Below are positions 18,578 through 27,498 of a DNA stretch of 64,000 nt, piece by piece. Source of the DNA: an uncultured Desulfuromonas sp. (lineage in GTDB: Bacteria; Desulfobacterota; Desulfuromonadia; Desulfuromonadales; Desulfuromonadaceae). The notes beneath the pieces are model-generated. The model did not search any database, had not been told where the DNA came from, and saw nothing but the letters and a program-made list of their open reading frames with translations. Made by a program: the position numbers and the translations under genes. Position 1 is the stretch's first letter, and each line of letters opens with the position of its first letter. The stretch spans positions 878,001-942,000 of the forward strand of contig NZ_OY781461.1 of NCBI RefSeq assembly GCF_963676955.1, in the 5' to 3' direction.

Positions 18578-20383
18578 ATGAATAAAAAACGTAAAACCGG
18601 CCTTGCGCGGCTGATCGAAATTTCCGGGAGCAAAAAGTGGTGGCTGATCAGCTCCATGCTGCTGTCCGTGTGTTTTTCCCTTGCGCAGTTTGTCCCCTAT
18701 GTGGCGGCATATAACATATTGACCGAGCTGGCCGCGCACGCGCGACAGCCTCAGATGATCGACGGCGATTTCATCCGCAACTGGGGCTTGGCCAGCTTGG
18801 GCGCGGTGCTGCTTTCCGGGCTGTTGCTTTATATTTCGTTGATGCTTTCGCACATTGCCGCGTTCACCATCCTCTATGAGCTGCGCATGGCCCTGGCACG
18901 CAAACTGGCACGGCTGCCCATGGGGTTCTTTTCGCAAAAGACCTCCGGGTATCTCAAGAAGGTGATGTCCGAGGATGTGGAGCGCATCGAACTGTTCGTC
19001 GCTCATCATATTCCGGACATCACCTCGGCCGTGGTGTTTCCACTCCTGTTGCTTATCTACCTGTTCAGCGTTGACTGGCGGCCGGCTCTGGTAGTGTGCG
19101 CGGTGTTTGTCGCGGCCATCGGCTTGCAGGGACTGATGCTGCTGACGTCGCGGATGAGGGGGGGCTACGAGGAATACCAGAGCGCTCTGGGGCGCATGAA
19201 CGGCAGCATTGTCGAATACGTACGCGGGATCCAGGTGGTCAAGGTGTTCGGGCGCTCCGTGGCAGGGTTTGAACGGCTCAAGAGCGACATCCTCGGCTTT
19301 CGCGATTGCAGCGTCGCCATGACCCGAAGCTTTGCCCCGGCGTATACCGGTTATCTGACGTTGCTGTCCTCGACGTTTCTGTTTCTGATTCCGACGGCGG
19401 TGTTTTTTCTTACTCGGGCACCGTCTTACCCGGCCTATCTGCCGACGGTGTTTCTGTTTCTCATCCTCGGCGGCGGCACCTTTTTCCCGCTGCAAAAACT
19501 GCTCTACCTGGGCAGCCTGTTCAATCAGAACAGCCTCGGTGTGGAACTGATCGACGACATCCTCGACCGCGCTGAAATCGAGGAGCCGGAACATCCCCGT
19601 TGTCCCGTGGATAACGGCATTACGTTTGATCAGGTCACCTTTGCCTACGACAAGGCAGCGGTGCTGAAGAATATTTCCTTTTGCGCCGAACCCGGCAGCC
19701 TGACCGCCCTGGTCGGGCCGTCCGGTGCCGGAAAATCCACCATCGGCATGTTGGCGGCGCGCTTCTGGGATGTGACCCGGGGGGAGATCCGCATGGGCGG
19801 CGTGCCGATCAGGGAGATGGGCACAGCCGAGCTGATGCGCCATATCTCTTTCGTGTTTCAGGACAATCTGCTGTTTTTCGACACCATTGAAGAGAATATC
19901 CGCATGGGCAACACCACAGCGCCGTTCGCGGATGTGGTGGCGGCGGCAAAAGCCGCTCATTGCCATACCTTTATCGAAAAGCTCGATCAGGGCTACCAAA
20001 CCCTGGTGGGCGAAGGCGGCATCTACCTGTCCGGCGGCGAGCAGCAGCGTATCGCCCTGGCGAGGGCCATCCTCAAGGATGCGCCGGTGGTGATTCTGGA
20101 CGAAGCCACGGCCTTTGCCGATCCGGAGAACGAGAGCAAAATCCTCGCGTCGTTTGCCCGCCTCATAAAGGGCAAGACCGTGCTCGTCATCGCCCACCGC
20201 CTGAGCACCGTCACCAATGCCGATTGCATCCTGGTGGTGGACCAAGGGACCATTGTTGAACAGGGGCGACATGAGGAACTGCTGGCTCTGAACGGTCTTT
20301 ACCAGCGCATGTGGCAGACCTACAACCGGTCGCGCGAGTGGCAACTGACGTCCGTTGCGAACCCTGAGGGGGCGCAATCATGA
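18578..20383 (+). CDS. ABC half-transporter, permease-ATPase fusion (YbtP/IrtA-like)
   Basis: A 601-residue exporter-fold half-transporter. I use the ATG at 18578 (MNKKRKTGLARL); longer frames run into the receptor gene. Six membrane helices lie within about 15-310. The nucleotide-binding domain is about 345-590, with Walker A GPSGAGKST near 380, signature LSGGEQQR near 484, and Walker B VVILDEATAFADPENE near 504. The AFADPENE D-loop replaces the usual ALDPENE and recalls siderophore-linked transporters of the YbtPQ/IrtAB kind, which import Fe-chelates despite an exporter fold. Its stop overlaps the start of the next half-transporter by four bases, which points to a heterodimer. Import rather than export is inference. 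Confidence 0.9.
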   Translation: MNKKRKTGLARLIEISGSKKWWLISSMLLSVCFSLAQFVPYVAAYNILTELAAHARQPQMIDGDFIRNWGLASLGAVLLSGLLLYISLMLSHIAAFTILYELRMALARKLARLPMGFFSQKTSGYLKKVMSEDVERIELFVAHHIPDITSAVVFPLLLLIYLFSVDWRPALVVCAVFVAAIGLQGLMLLTSRMRGGYEEYQSALGRMNGSIVEYVRGIQVVKVFGRSVAGFERLKSDILGFRDCSVAMTRSFAPAYTGYLTLLSSTFLFLIPTAVFFLTRAPSYPAYLPTVFLFLILGGGTFFPLQKLLYLGSLFNQNSLGVELIDDILDRAEIEEPEHPRCPVDNGITFDQVTFAYDKAAVLKNISFCAEPGSLTALVGPSGAGKSTIGMLAARFWDVTRGEIRMGGVPIREMGTAELMRHISFVFQDNLLFFDTIEENIRMGNTTAPFADVVAAAKAAHCHTFIEKLDQGYQTLVGEGGIYLSGGEQQRIALARAILKDAPVVILDEATAFADPENESKILASFARLIKGKTVLVIAHRLSTVTNADCILVVDQGTIVEQGRHEELLALNGLYQRMWQTYNRSREWQLTSVANPEGAQS

Positions 20384-22125
20384 ATTTCGCCAAAGTGATC
20401 AACGCGGCCACCATAGGGCGGCCCCGGCGGGTGCGGCCAATGGTTATCTGGACGGTTTTGGAATATTTTCTGCGCGGCGCGCCTTACGGTATCCTGCTGA
20501 TGGTGGTGTGGGAGCTGTTCAAGCCTCTGGAAGACCCGGCGCTGGTCCTCGATGCGCGGGCCATTGCCCTGTGGTGCCTGGCCCTGCTGGTTTGTCTGGT
20601 CTTGCTTTATCTGGTCGGGCGCAAAGCTTATTTTGCCGCATACCGCGACAGTTACGAGATCTGCGCCGATGGTCGGCTGGACATTGTCGAGCACCTGCGG
20701 CGTCAGCCCATGGGTTTTTTCACGACGCGCGATCCCGGTGATATTGGCGCCTACATCGTCACCGACTATGCCAATATCGAGAGCCTGTTATCGCATCAGC
20801 TGCCCCAGGTTTGCGGCGGGGTGGCCTCGCCGCTGGTTCTGCTCATCTTCCTGACCGCCATGAGCTGGAAGCTGGCCCTGGCCGCGGCCCTGGTGATCCC
20901 GGTGAGTCTGCCCGCTGCCTGGGTTTCCGTGAAGATCATCACTTATTTCGGCACCAGGCACCAGCGCACCAAGGTGCGGGTCGCGGCGCGCATGATCGAA
21001 TATATTCAAGGCATCCGCTTGATCAAGGCCTTTAATCTCGGCGGCGTCAAGTTCGACCGCCTGGAGAGCGCCTTTCGTCAGCTCAAGAGCGAGAGCATCC
21101 GCCTTGAAGGGGGCAGCGGGCCGACCATGATTCTCTCCTCGTTCGTTCTCAACGGTGGTTTCACCCTGATCATTCTGCTCGGCTTCACCCTGCTGGCGGC
21201 GGGCGAGGTGTCGCTGCCGGTGTATATTGTCTTTCTTCTTCTCGGATCGCGGGTGTATGAGCCCTTGACCCATAGCCTGATTTTTTTTGCCGAGGCGCAT
21301 TACTTTGCTCTGGGGGTGGAACGGATTGAAACCTTGCGCAACAGTCGGCCTCTTGCCGAAGGCCGCGGATTGACCTCCATGGCGCATCAGGGGATCGCGC
21401 TGAACAATGTCTCTTTTCACTACCGGGAGACTGAGGTGTTGCGCAACGTCAGCCTGGAGATCCCCACCGGCTCCCTTACCGCTCTGGTCGGCCCCTCCGG
21501 CTCGGGGAAAACCACCCTGACCCGGCTCATCGCCCGGTTCTGGGATGTGGACGCCGGTGAGATCCATGTCGGCGGCAGCAACATCAAGGAGTACGCCAAC
21601 GACTATCTGCTCGATCAGATCGCCATCGTCTTTCAGGATGTCTACCTGTTTAACGACAGCATCCTCAACAATATCCGCATCGGTCGCCCCGAAGCGAGCC
21701 GCGAACGGATCGAGGCCGCGGCCCGCGCCGCCTGCTGTCACGATTTCATCGCGGCGCTGCTGGACGGCTACGACACCTTGGTTGGCGAGGGCGGCAGTAC
21801 TCTGTCCGGCGGCGAAAAACAGCGCATCTCCATTGCCCGCGCCATCCTCAAGGACGCGCCCATTGTCCTGCTCGACGAGGCCACGGCGGCGCTCGATCCG
21901 GAAAACGAAAGCGCCATCCAGGCGGCCATCGCTGAACTGGTGAAACACAAGACGGTGGTGGTGATCGCCCACCGTCTCAACACTATCCGGCGCGCCGACA
22001 AGATCATCGTCATCGACCAGGGGAAAGTGGTGGAAGAAGGTCGCCACGAACAGCTGCTGGCCCGTGACGGGTTGTACAAAAAACTGTGGGGCGAACAGCA
22101 GCGGGTCAAGGGCTGGAAGTTCTGA
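20380..22125 (+). CDS. ABC half-transporter, permease-ATPase fusion (YbtQ/IrtB-like)
   Basis: A 581-residue partner of the preceding half-transporter, starting in a four-base ATGA overlap with it. Membrane domain about 15-315; nucleotide-binding domain about 335-575 with Walker A GPSGSGKTT near 373, signature LSGGEKQR near 477 and a standard LLDEATAALDPENE Walker B/D-loop. Both ATP sites of the predicted heterodimer look catalytically complete. Context (TonB receptor upstream, AraC regulator downstream) fits metallophore uptake across the inner membrane, as for YbtPQ. Drug or peptide export cannot be excluded from sequence alone. Confidence 0.9.
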   Translation: MNFAKVINAATIGRPRRVRPMVIWTVLEYFLRGAPYGILLMVVWELFKPLEDPALVLDARAIALWCLALLVCLVLLYLVGRKAYFAAYRDSYEICADGRLDIVEHLRRQPMGFFTTRDPGDIGAYIVTDYANIESLLSHQLPQVCGGVASPLVLLIFLTAMSWKLALAAALVIPVSLPAAWVSVKIITYFGTRHQRTKVRVAARMIEYIQGIRLIKAFNLGGVKFDRLESAFRQLKSESIRLEGGSGPTMILSSFVLNGGFTLIILLGFTLLAAGEVSLPVYIVFLLLGSRVYEPLTHSLIFFAEAHYFALGVERIETLRNSRPLAEGRGLTSMAHQGIALNNVSFHYRETEVLRNVSLEIPTGSLTALVGPSGSGKTTLTRLIARFWDVDAGEIHVGGSNIKEYANDYLLDQIAIVFQDVYLFNDSILNNIRIGRPEASRERIEAAARAACCHDFIAALLDGYDTLVGEGGSTLSGGEKQRISIARAILKDAPIVLLDEATAALDPENESAIQAAIAELVKHKTVVVIAHRLNTIRRADKIIVIDQGKVVEEGRHEQLLARDGLYKKLWGEQQRVKGWKF

Positions 22126-22323
22126 AGCGCAAACCAGTAAAACACTCCTGGCGTGATTCTCGTCATTGAATCCGGCCGGGTGGTGTGTGTATTTTCACCG
22201 ATGGATCTCTTGCAAAAAGGCCGCCCAAGATTTTTGCACGAATCACGTTCGAGTTTTTTTATGCGCAACGACCCACGGTGCCCGGAACGGATAGCCAAAA
22301 GGGTCATCTTACGGTGAAACGCC

Positions 22324-23283
22324 ATGGAAACGATTCACTTCGCCCCTCCGCGATTGACGGAAACCGCCGACAGCTTCAGGATTGATCTGCCTCAATCTTG
22401 CGGCCTGGACGGATGTAATCTGAACATCAATGTTTTCCGTTCCGGGCTGAAGCTGATTGTGATGCGAACGGAGGCCTCACAACCGCTACGCATTGAAGGC
22501 CGGACTCCTGAGTCTGTTGCGGGTTTCGGCTTTTGCCTCCGCGGAGAGTTTGCCAGCCGCTTCGGCTCCTCAACAAGGACGTCTCCCGTCCGAGCGGGAG
22601 ACAGCGGCTTTTTTACCTTGCCCGGTTGCGCGGATTTTACCGAATATGTCACCTCCGGGCACATGCTCAGGATCTATCTGATGTTGGGGGCCGATTCGTT
22701 AGCGGATTTCGCGCAGGGTGATGAGGATTATTTTTCGCCACTGCTCACAGCCCTGGAGAAGAAGCAACCCAGCCGCACCGTCCACCCCACCACCGCGCTG
22801 ATGAACGCCATTTTGCACCAGATTCAAGCCTGTCCCTATCAGGGAAAGACCGGCGCTCTTTATTTGGAAAGCAAGGCCATTGAGCTGTTCTCTCACAAGT
22901 TGGAACAATTGTACCCATCCGCAATGCGCCATGACAATGGGCCGTGCGCGCTGAAGGCCGCGGACCGGGAACGTGTGGTTCACGTTGCCGAAATGCTGGT
23001 CGCCGATCTGGAGAATCCTCCCGACATGGCGCTGTTGGCGCGCTCCGCTGGGTTAAGCCGCAGTAAACTGCATCGCTGCTTTCGGCAAACCTACGGCGTT
23101 TCCCCTTTTGAGTACCTGCGCAACCATCGCCTGCAAACAGCCATGCTGCTTCTGCAGGATGGCGAAATCAATGTTACACAAGCGGCGTTAAGCGTGGGTT
23201 ACACCAATCTGAGCTATTTCGCCAAAGCGTTTAAAGCCATGTTCGGAGTGGCTCCGGGAGAACTCCTCCACCGTTCAGCGTAA
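22324..23283 (+). CDS. AraC-family regulator (PchR/YbtA-like)
   Basis: A 319-residue regulator with an N-terminal sensor domain of about 215 residues (GFGFCLRGEFASRF resembles the ligand pocket region of PchR-type proteins). The C-terminal AraC domain is about 220-317 (MALLARSAGLSRSKLHRCFRQ; VTQAALSVGYTNLSYFAKAF). The start codon at 22324 has only a weak ribosome site. It lies between the ABC pair and the second TonB receptor and probably activates one or both when the chelate is present, as PchR, YbtA and related regulators do. It resembles the 13422-14336 regulator in layout, so the two may recognise related ligands. Confidence 0.88.
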   Translation: METIHFAPPRLTETADSFRIDLPQSCGLDGCNLNINVFRSGLKLIVMRTEASQPLRIEGRTPESVAGFGFCLRGEFASRFGSSTRTSPVRAGDSGFFTLPGCADFTEYVTSGHMLRIYLMLGADSLADFAQGDEDYFSPLLTALEKKQPSRTVHPTTALMNAILHQIQACPYQGKTGALYLESKAIELFSHKLEQLYPSAMRHDNGPCALKAADRERVVHVAEMLVADLENPPDMALLARSAGLSRSKLHRCFRQTYGVSPFEYLRNHRLQTAMLLLQDGEINVTQAALSVGYTNLSYFAKAFKAMFGVAPGELLHRSA

Positions 23284-23378
23284 CGGCCCATGTGAAACTG
23301 CAGCGTTAATAAAAAGGACGCCAACGTTAGCCACGCGGCTTGGTTTCTGTTACCCTCCACGCCTCATGACAATGCATT

Positions 23379-23395
23379 TCAATATCAATTATTGA
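23379..23395. promoter_or_regulatory. palindrome upstream of second TonB receptor
   Basis: TCAATATCAATTATTGA has perfect six-base arms (TCAATA and TATTGA) around TCAAT and ends 18 bases before the receptor start. It resembles a Fur-type site but is less close to consensus than the one at 13319-13333. AraC or another regulator could also use it. Confidence 0.4.
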
Positions 23396-23413
23396 CACAG
23401 TACAGGAGGCGAA

Positions 23414-25453
23414 ATGAAAAAAAGGCTCATGGTGTTTTGCGCCATCGTAATGCTCTGCCCGGTCGCAACCAGCGGTTTCGCGGAAGAGCAGCTGGACACA
23501 ATAACCGTTACTGCGCAAAAACTGGAGGAGAATGTCCAGGATGTGCCGATCGCCGTATCGGCGTTCAGCGGTCAGGACCTGGAGGACCAACAGATCGAAT
23601 CCGTCACAGAAATTGCCGATTTCGTGCCCAATCTCATGATTTACACCCATGCGTCGGGCATGAATTCACCGTCCATGCGGGGGATCCACGCAAGCCCGGA
23701 GACCCTTACGACCTCTACGGGGCTCTATGTCGACGGCGTTCCCGTGTTGATGGCCATCGGCTTTGATGATGCCTTGCTCGATGTCGAGCGCGTCGAGGTC
23801 CTGCGCGGTCCGCAGGGCACCCTGTACGGCAAGAATACCGAAGCCGGCGCCGTCAACATCGTCACCAGGCAGCCGGACAACGAATTTAGGGCGCGGGTGT
23901 CCGCCGAAGGCGGCATGCTGCTGTCCGCCGAAACCGGAGACCGCACCAAACAATTGTATTCGCTGAACGCAAGCGGTCCCGTGGTGAAGGACAAGCTCTT
24001 TCTGGGCGTGTCCGGGCAGTATTACCAAAAGGACGGATTCATTGAAAATACGACGACGAATGACACCGATAACGACAGGGAAAACTGGTCCGGTCGCGTA
24101 CATCTTCGCTGGACGCCCACCTACCGGCTGGACATTTCGCTGATCGCGTCATCGATCGAATACGATGACGACTCGGTCAGTATGAATATGGCGCAAAGCG
24201 GCGCCGCCATGTTCGGGCTCCCCACCTTCGAAGACCGCAAGGTCTCCGCCAATCTCTTGGGATACAACAAGGCTAAGGGGGACAGCCAGGCGCTTAAAAT
24301 CACCTACAGCCTCACCGACAGCCTGACCGTCACCTCTATCACCGCGAGAAGAAAGTACCACGAGAGGTCCGCCATCGACTGGGATTTCAGCCCGTATACC
24401 CTGTTGCACTCCATCAAGGACAACGAGTACGTCAAGCTGTCTCAGGAAATACGCCTGGATTCGACTTCCGACAAATTGCAGTGGCTGCTGGGTTTCTACT
24501 ACGACAATGACGACAACGACGTCGGCTTCGAACAGGACTCCATGATCCCTTCCATGGTCAGCACCACCGATCGTGAATTCGACGGCGACTCCTATGCCGT
24601 TTTCGGCCAGGCCGGCTATTTCCTGACGCAAAGTCTGCGTGTTGTCGGCGGCCTGCGCTACAGCGAACAGGATCAGGAATATACAAACCATGTCTCCGGC
24701 ACGAAATACGACGACTCCTGGGACGATTTGTCGCCCAAGCTGGCTCTGGAGTTCTATTTCACGCCCGACATCATGGCCTATGTCAGCGCTACAAAAGGGT
24801 ATCGTTCCGGAGGATTCAACACGGTGGCGACGGACCCGCAATACAGAAGCTATGACGAAGAAGAGCTCTGGTCCTATGAACTCGGCGTGAAAAGCGCCTT
24901 TTTCGACAACAGAATCATCCTGAACGGCGCGGTCTACTACATGGAAATTGACGATATGCAGGTTTATGAAGCCGTTTCGCCGACCATGTCCTATCTGACC
25001 AATGCGGCTGAAGCAACGGCCATAGGCTTTGAAGGCGAGCTGAGGGCGAAACTCACCGACGGGCTGACCGCCATGGCGGGATTCGGCTACAACCATATCG
25101 AGTTCGACGATTTCAGCGACGCCCTGGGCGATTACGAAGACAACAAAGCACCCTACGCGCCGGAATACACCTTCAACATCGGCGTCCAGTACAGGCATTA
25201 CAGCGGTTTTTACTCCCGGGTAGATCTGATCGGTTATGGAGAGATGTTTTTGGATCGGGCGAATGAATATTCGAGGGATTCCTACGAAATCATCAACCTG
25301 AAACTCGGCTATGAAACGGAGCATTACGATATCTATCTGTACGGTAAAAACATCTTTGACGAAGAATACGACTCAGAAGGGTATTACGACGGTTATTACA
25401 CCCTGTTCAGCGAACCCGGTGAGGTGGGAATCCAGGTCACCTACCGTTTTTGA
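23414..25453 (+). CDS. TonB-dependent outer-membrane receptor (2)
   Basis: A 679-residue receptor starting at an ATG four bases after AGGAGG. Signal peptide about 1-24 (ending SGFA), TonB box DTITVTAQK at about 30-38, plug about 40-155 (NVQDVPIAVSAFSGQDLED; VEVLRGPQGTLYGKNTEAGAVN) and a barrel ending VTYRF. The plug wording is that of FecA/CirA-type iron-complex receptors. It is the second of three receptors in the island and follows an AraC gene. A GC-rich hairpin lies 25 bases after the stop. The ligand is unknown. Confidence 0.92.
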   Translation: MKKRLMVFCAIVMLCPVATSGFAEEQLDTITVTAQKLEENVQDVPIAVSAFSGQDLEDQQIESVTEIADFVPNLMIYTHASGMNSPSMRGIHASPETLTTSTGLYVDGVPVLMAIGFDDALLDVERVEVLRGPQGTLYGKNTEAGAVNIVTRQPDNEFRARVSAEGGMLLSAETGDRTKQLYSLNASGPVVKDKLFLGVSGQYYQKDGFIENTTTNDTDNDRENWSGRVHLRWTPTYRLDISLIASSIEYDDDSVSMNMAQSGAAMFGLPTFEDRKVSANLLGYNKAKGDSQALKITYSLTDSLTVTSITARRKYHERSAIDWDFSPYTLLHSIKDNEYVKLSQEIRLDSTSDKLQWLLGFYYDNDDNDVGFEQDSMIPSMVSTTDREFDGDSYAVFGQAGYFLTQSLRVVGGLRYSEQDQEYTNHVSGTKYDDSWDDLSPKLALEFYFTPDIMAYVSATKGYRSGGFNTVATDPQYRSYDEEELWSYELGVKSAFFDNRIILNGAVYYMEIDDMQVYEAVSPTMSYLTNAAEATAIGFEGELRAKLTDGLTAMAGFGYNHIEFDDFSDALGDYEDNKAPYAPEYTFNIGVQYRHYSGFYSRVDLIGYGEMFLDRANEYSRDSYEIINLKLGYETEHYDIYLYGKNIFDEEYDSEGYYDGYYTLFSEPGEVGIQVTYRF

Positions 25454-25477
25454 TCATGCTTTGTTCGGCAGGTAAAC

Positions 25478-25508
25478 GGCTCTCCCCCCGGCTGAGGGGG
25501 GGGGGAGC
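25478..25508 (+). terminator. GC-rich hairpin after second receptor
   Basis: A GGCTCTCCCCCC arm pairs with a G-tract plus GAGCC arm, giving a strong stem directly after the receptor gene. No T-run follows, so it may terminate poorly or instead separate receptor expression from the methyltransferase gene. The G-tract is also a slippage-prone run for sequencing. Confidence 0.5.
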
Positions 25509-25545
25509 CTTGCGTAGCCGAGCGATTTTCTCTGAGGATTGAACC

Positions 25546-26265
25546 ATGGAGAGCGCCTCATTTCCGCCGCCTGACAGCAACGGCATTATCCGTCATTTTT
25601 CCGCGGAGCTGTCCACGGAAAACCTGCGCCGTGAAAAGGCCTTCGGCCGTTTCGCCTGGATGTATGATCTGGCTCAAAACCACTGGGTGCGGCCGCGTAT
25701 CCACAAGGCCGACACCCGCCGTCATGGCGAAATCCTGGCCGCCATGCTGAACCCTTTTCAAAAATGTGCGGTGCTCGATATCGCCTGCGGCACCGGCGCC
25801 GCCATTGCTTATCTCGACCGGAGTTCCCGCTATACCGGGCTGGATCTCTCCTATCCCATGCTGCAACGGGCGCGGAAAAAAGCGCGCAAGAAGAACTTTG
25901 CCGCGGCCCGGTTTATTCACGGCAATGCCGAAGAACTTTTATTTGCCGCGAAAACGTTTGATCTGGTGGTCCTGGATACGGCCCTGCACATGATTGCCGA
26001 TTATAAAAAAACGCTGGCCGCGATTGGCCGCGTGCTGAAAAAAGAGGGCGTCCTGGTGTGCAGCGTGCCGGTGACCGGAATCAATGCGCATTTCGACATA
26101 CGCTGGCGGCGCATCGCCGAACCGCGCGGGCTGCACAGCCTGACGGTTGACGCCCTTGCCGCCGCCTGCGGCGCCAATCAACTTGTTTTCACCCGCATCG
26201 CGGACAATGGCGGAGTGCTCTACTTTCAAGCGCGAAAAGTCGACCGGGAGCGGAGCACCGCCTGA
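25546..26265 (+). CDS. class I SAM-dependent methyltransferase
   Basis: A 239-residue methyltransferase with a GAGG site eight bases before its ATG. Residues about 75-175 hold the Rossmann core: motif I VLDIACGTGAAIAYL, acidic loop YTGLDLSYPML, and motif IV region FDLVVLDTALHMI. It is of the UbiE/Methyltransf_11 type that methylates small molecules. It sits between the second TonB receptor and the LolA-like/DUF1302/MMPL set. A role in modifying the transported chelate or the exported lipid is possible but unproven. It is unrelated to the other methyltransferase at 35802-36620. Confidence 0.85.
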   Translation: MESASFPPPDSNGIIRHFSAELSTENLRREKAFGRFAWMYDLAQNHWVRPRIHKADTRRHGEILAAMLNPFQKCAVLDIACGTGAAIAYLDRSSRYTGLDLSYPMLQRARKKARKKNFAAARFIHGNAEELLFAAKTFDLVVLDTALHMIADYKKTLAAIGRVLKKEGVLVCSVPVTGINAHFDIRWRRIAEPRGLHSLTVDALAAACGANQLVFTRIADNGGVLYFQARKVDRERSTA

Positions 26266-26681
26266 CGGAACGCAGCCTCGGTTTGGAGCACAGACACGGT
26301 ATGATCCTGTTTCTTCGCTTTCTTGAAATGATCCGTCTACGGTTAACGGCAACCGAGCGTTTCCTCAGGCCGTCGCACTATTTCCCGCACGGGGCATGGA
26401 TTATCCGTTTCGGGGGAGAGGAAGACGGTGCTTTTATTCTATGTATGCGGCAAGAAATGTTTGGTGTTGATTATTCAAAGACACGGTGAGATTAACGAGA
26501 AGGTGCAGCAAAAACGGGGCTGTCCCAGGCTTTTGCGGTGCAAACTGCCACCGTTGCATGCCCCGTAAGCATCCGGGACCGTCCCAGGGCTGAGACAGAT
26601 CCGAGTTTACTCCGGAATTGCTTAAGCGCCATTCTGGACGGTGCGTGGAGTCTTTTAACATCGAGAAAGAGAGCGGCGGTG
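26266..26681. other. leader region with nested inverted repeats upstream of LolA-like gene
   Basis: No gene is evident. Between about 26514 and 26591 there are nested pairings: outer arms ACGGGGC/GCCCCGT, inner arms CGGTG/CACCG, and a following GGGAC-C-GTCCC hairpin. This suggests a structured leader transcript before the LolA-like gene. It does not match the cobalamin, TPP or c-di-GMP riboswitch cores that I know. A weak plus-strand frame runs through it into the gene below. Confidence 0.4.
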
Positions 26682-27473
26682 ATGGTGCAACGTGAAAAAT
26701 TGATTCTGGTGATGCTTCTGGGAATGCTGGTTTTCACCCCCCTGTCCGGCTTGAGCGCGGAGCTGACCGGCAGGCAGATCATGACCCTGGTGGACGAGCG
26801 CCCCGACGGCGTGGATCGCATCAGTCGTATGAAGATGACCCTGATCAACAACCGGGGCCGTGAACGCGTGCGCGAGCTCAAGAGTTTTTCCAAGGATTAC
26901 GGCAAGGACAAGAAGACGGTCATGGTGTTTGAAGCGCCGGCCGATGTGCGCGACACGGCGTTTTTGTCGTGGGAATACGATGATCCGGGGCGCGATGACG
27001 ATAAATGGCTGTATCTGCCGGCTTTGAAAAAAGAGCGCCGCATCAGCGGCTCGGGGAAAAACGATTATTTCATGGGCAGTGATTTCACCTATGACGACAT
27101 GGGCGATCGCAATGTCGATGAAGACACGCACACCCTGTTGGGAGAAGAAACGGCTCAGGGGCGCGATTGCTGGAAAATCGAGTCCGTTCCCATTGATCCG
27201 GACGATATGTACACGCGCAAGGTGCTTTGGGTCGGCAAGGAATCCCACATGGTGGTCCAGGCCGAATATTACGACAAGGACGGTCTGCTCAAGGTGTATC
27301 GGGTGCGGGACATCAGAAAACAGGACGGGTTCTGGACCCTGTTCAGATCGGAGATGGACAACGTCTCACGCAGTCATAAAACCCTGTGGCAGGTTGAATC
27401 CGTCATCTATGACAGCGGCCTGAAAGATCGCCTGTTTCGCGTCGCCACCATCCAGCGCGGCGCGATCCGCTGA
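26682..27473 (+). CDS. LolA-like outer-membrane lipoprotein-sorting family protein
   Basis: A 263-residue exported protein. I start at the ATG at 26682 (MVQREKLILVMLLGM), which gives a signal peptide of about 25 residues ending LSA. The mature part is the LolA/LppX-like fold family annotated as outer-membrane lipoprotein-sorting protein, with DDKWLYLPALKKERRISGSGKNDYFMGSDFTYDDM as its most typical stretch at about 110-145. Such proteins often stand with an MMPL/RND pump and a DUF1302 outer-membrane protein, as here, and probably carry a lipid or hydrophobic molecule through the periplasm. The cargo is unknown. Confidence 0.82.
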   Translation: MVQREKLILVMLLGMLVFTPLSGLSAELTGRQIMTLVDERPDGVDRISRMKMTLINNRGRERVRELKSFSKDYGKDKKTVMVFEAPADVRDTAFLSWEYDDPGRDDDKWLYLPALKKERRISGSGKNDYFMGSDFTYDDMGDRNVDEDTHTLLGEETAQGRDCWKIESVPIDPDDMYTRKVLWVGKESHMVVQAEYYDKDGLLKVYRVRDIRKQDGFWTLFRSEMDNVSRSHKTLWQVESVIYDSGLKDRLFRVATIQRGAIR

Positions 27474-27498
27474 TGGCGCGACCGGTTGATTTATCTTC

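Noticed and set aside
17353-18657. 434-codon minus-strand frame
   Set aside because: Antisense to the first TonB receptor; composition is that of a shadow.
18554-20377. 607-codon open frame on the minus strand
   Set aside because: It lies exactly opposite the first ABC half-transporter and has the His/Gln/Arg-rich composition of a shadow frame in GC-rich DNA, with no recognisable domain.
20788-22047. 419-codon minus-strand frame
   Set aside because: Antisense to the second ABC half-transporter; no domain.
26500-26620. Possible TPP or cobalamin riboswitch
   Set aside because: A CTGAGA and some GC-rich pairings are present, but the ordered conserved boxes of either class are missing; kept only as an unexplained structured region.
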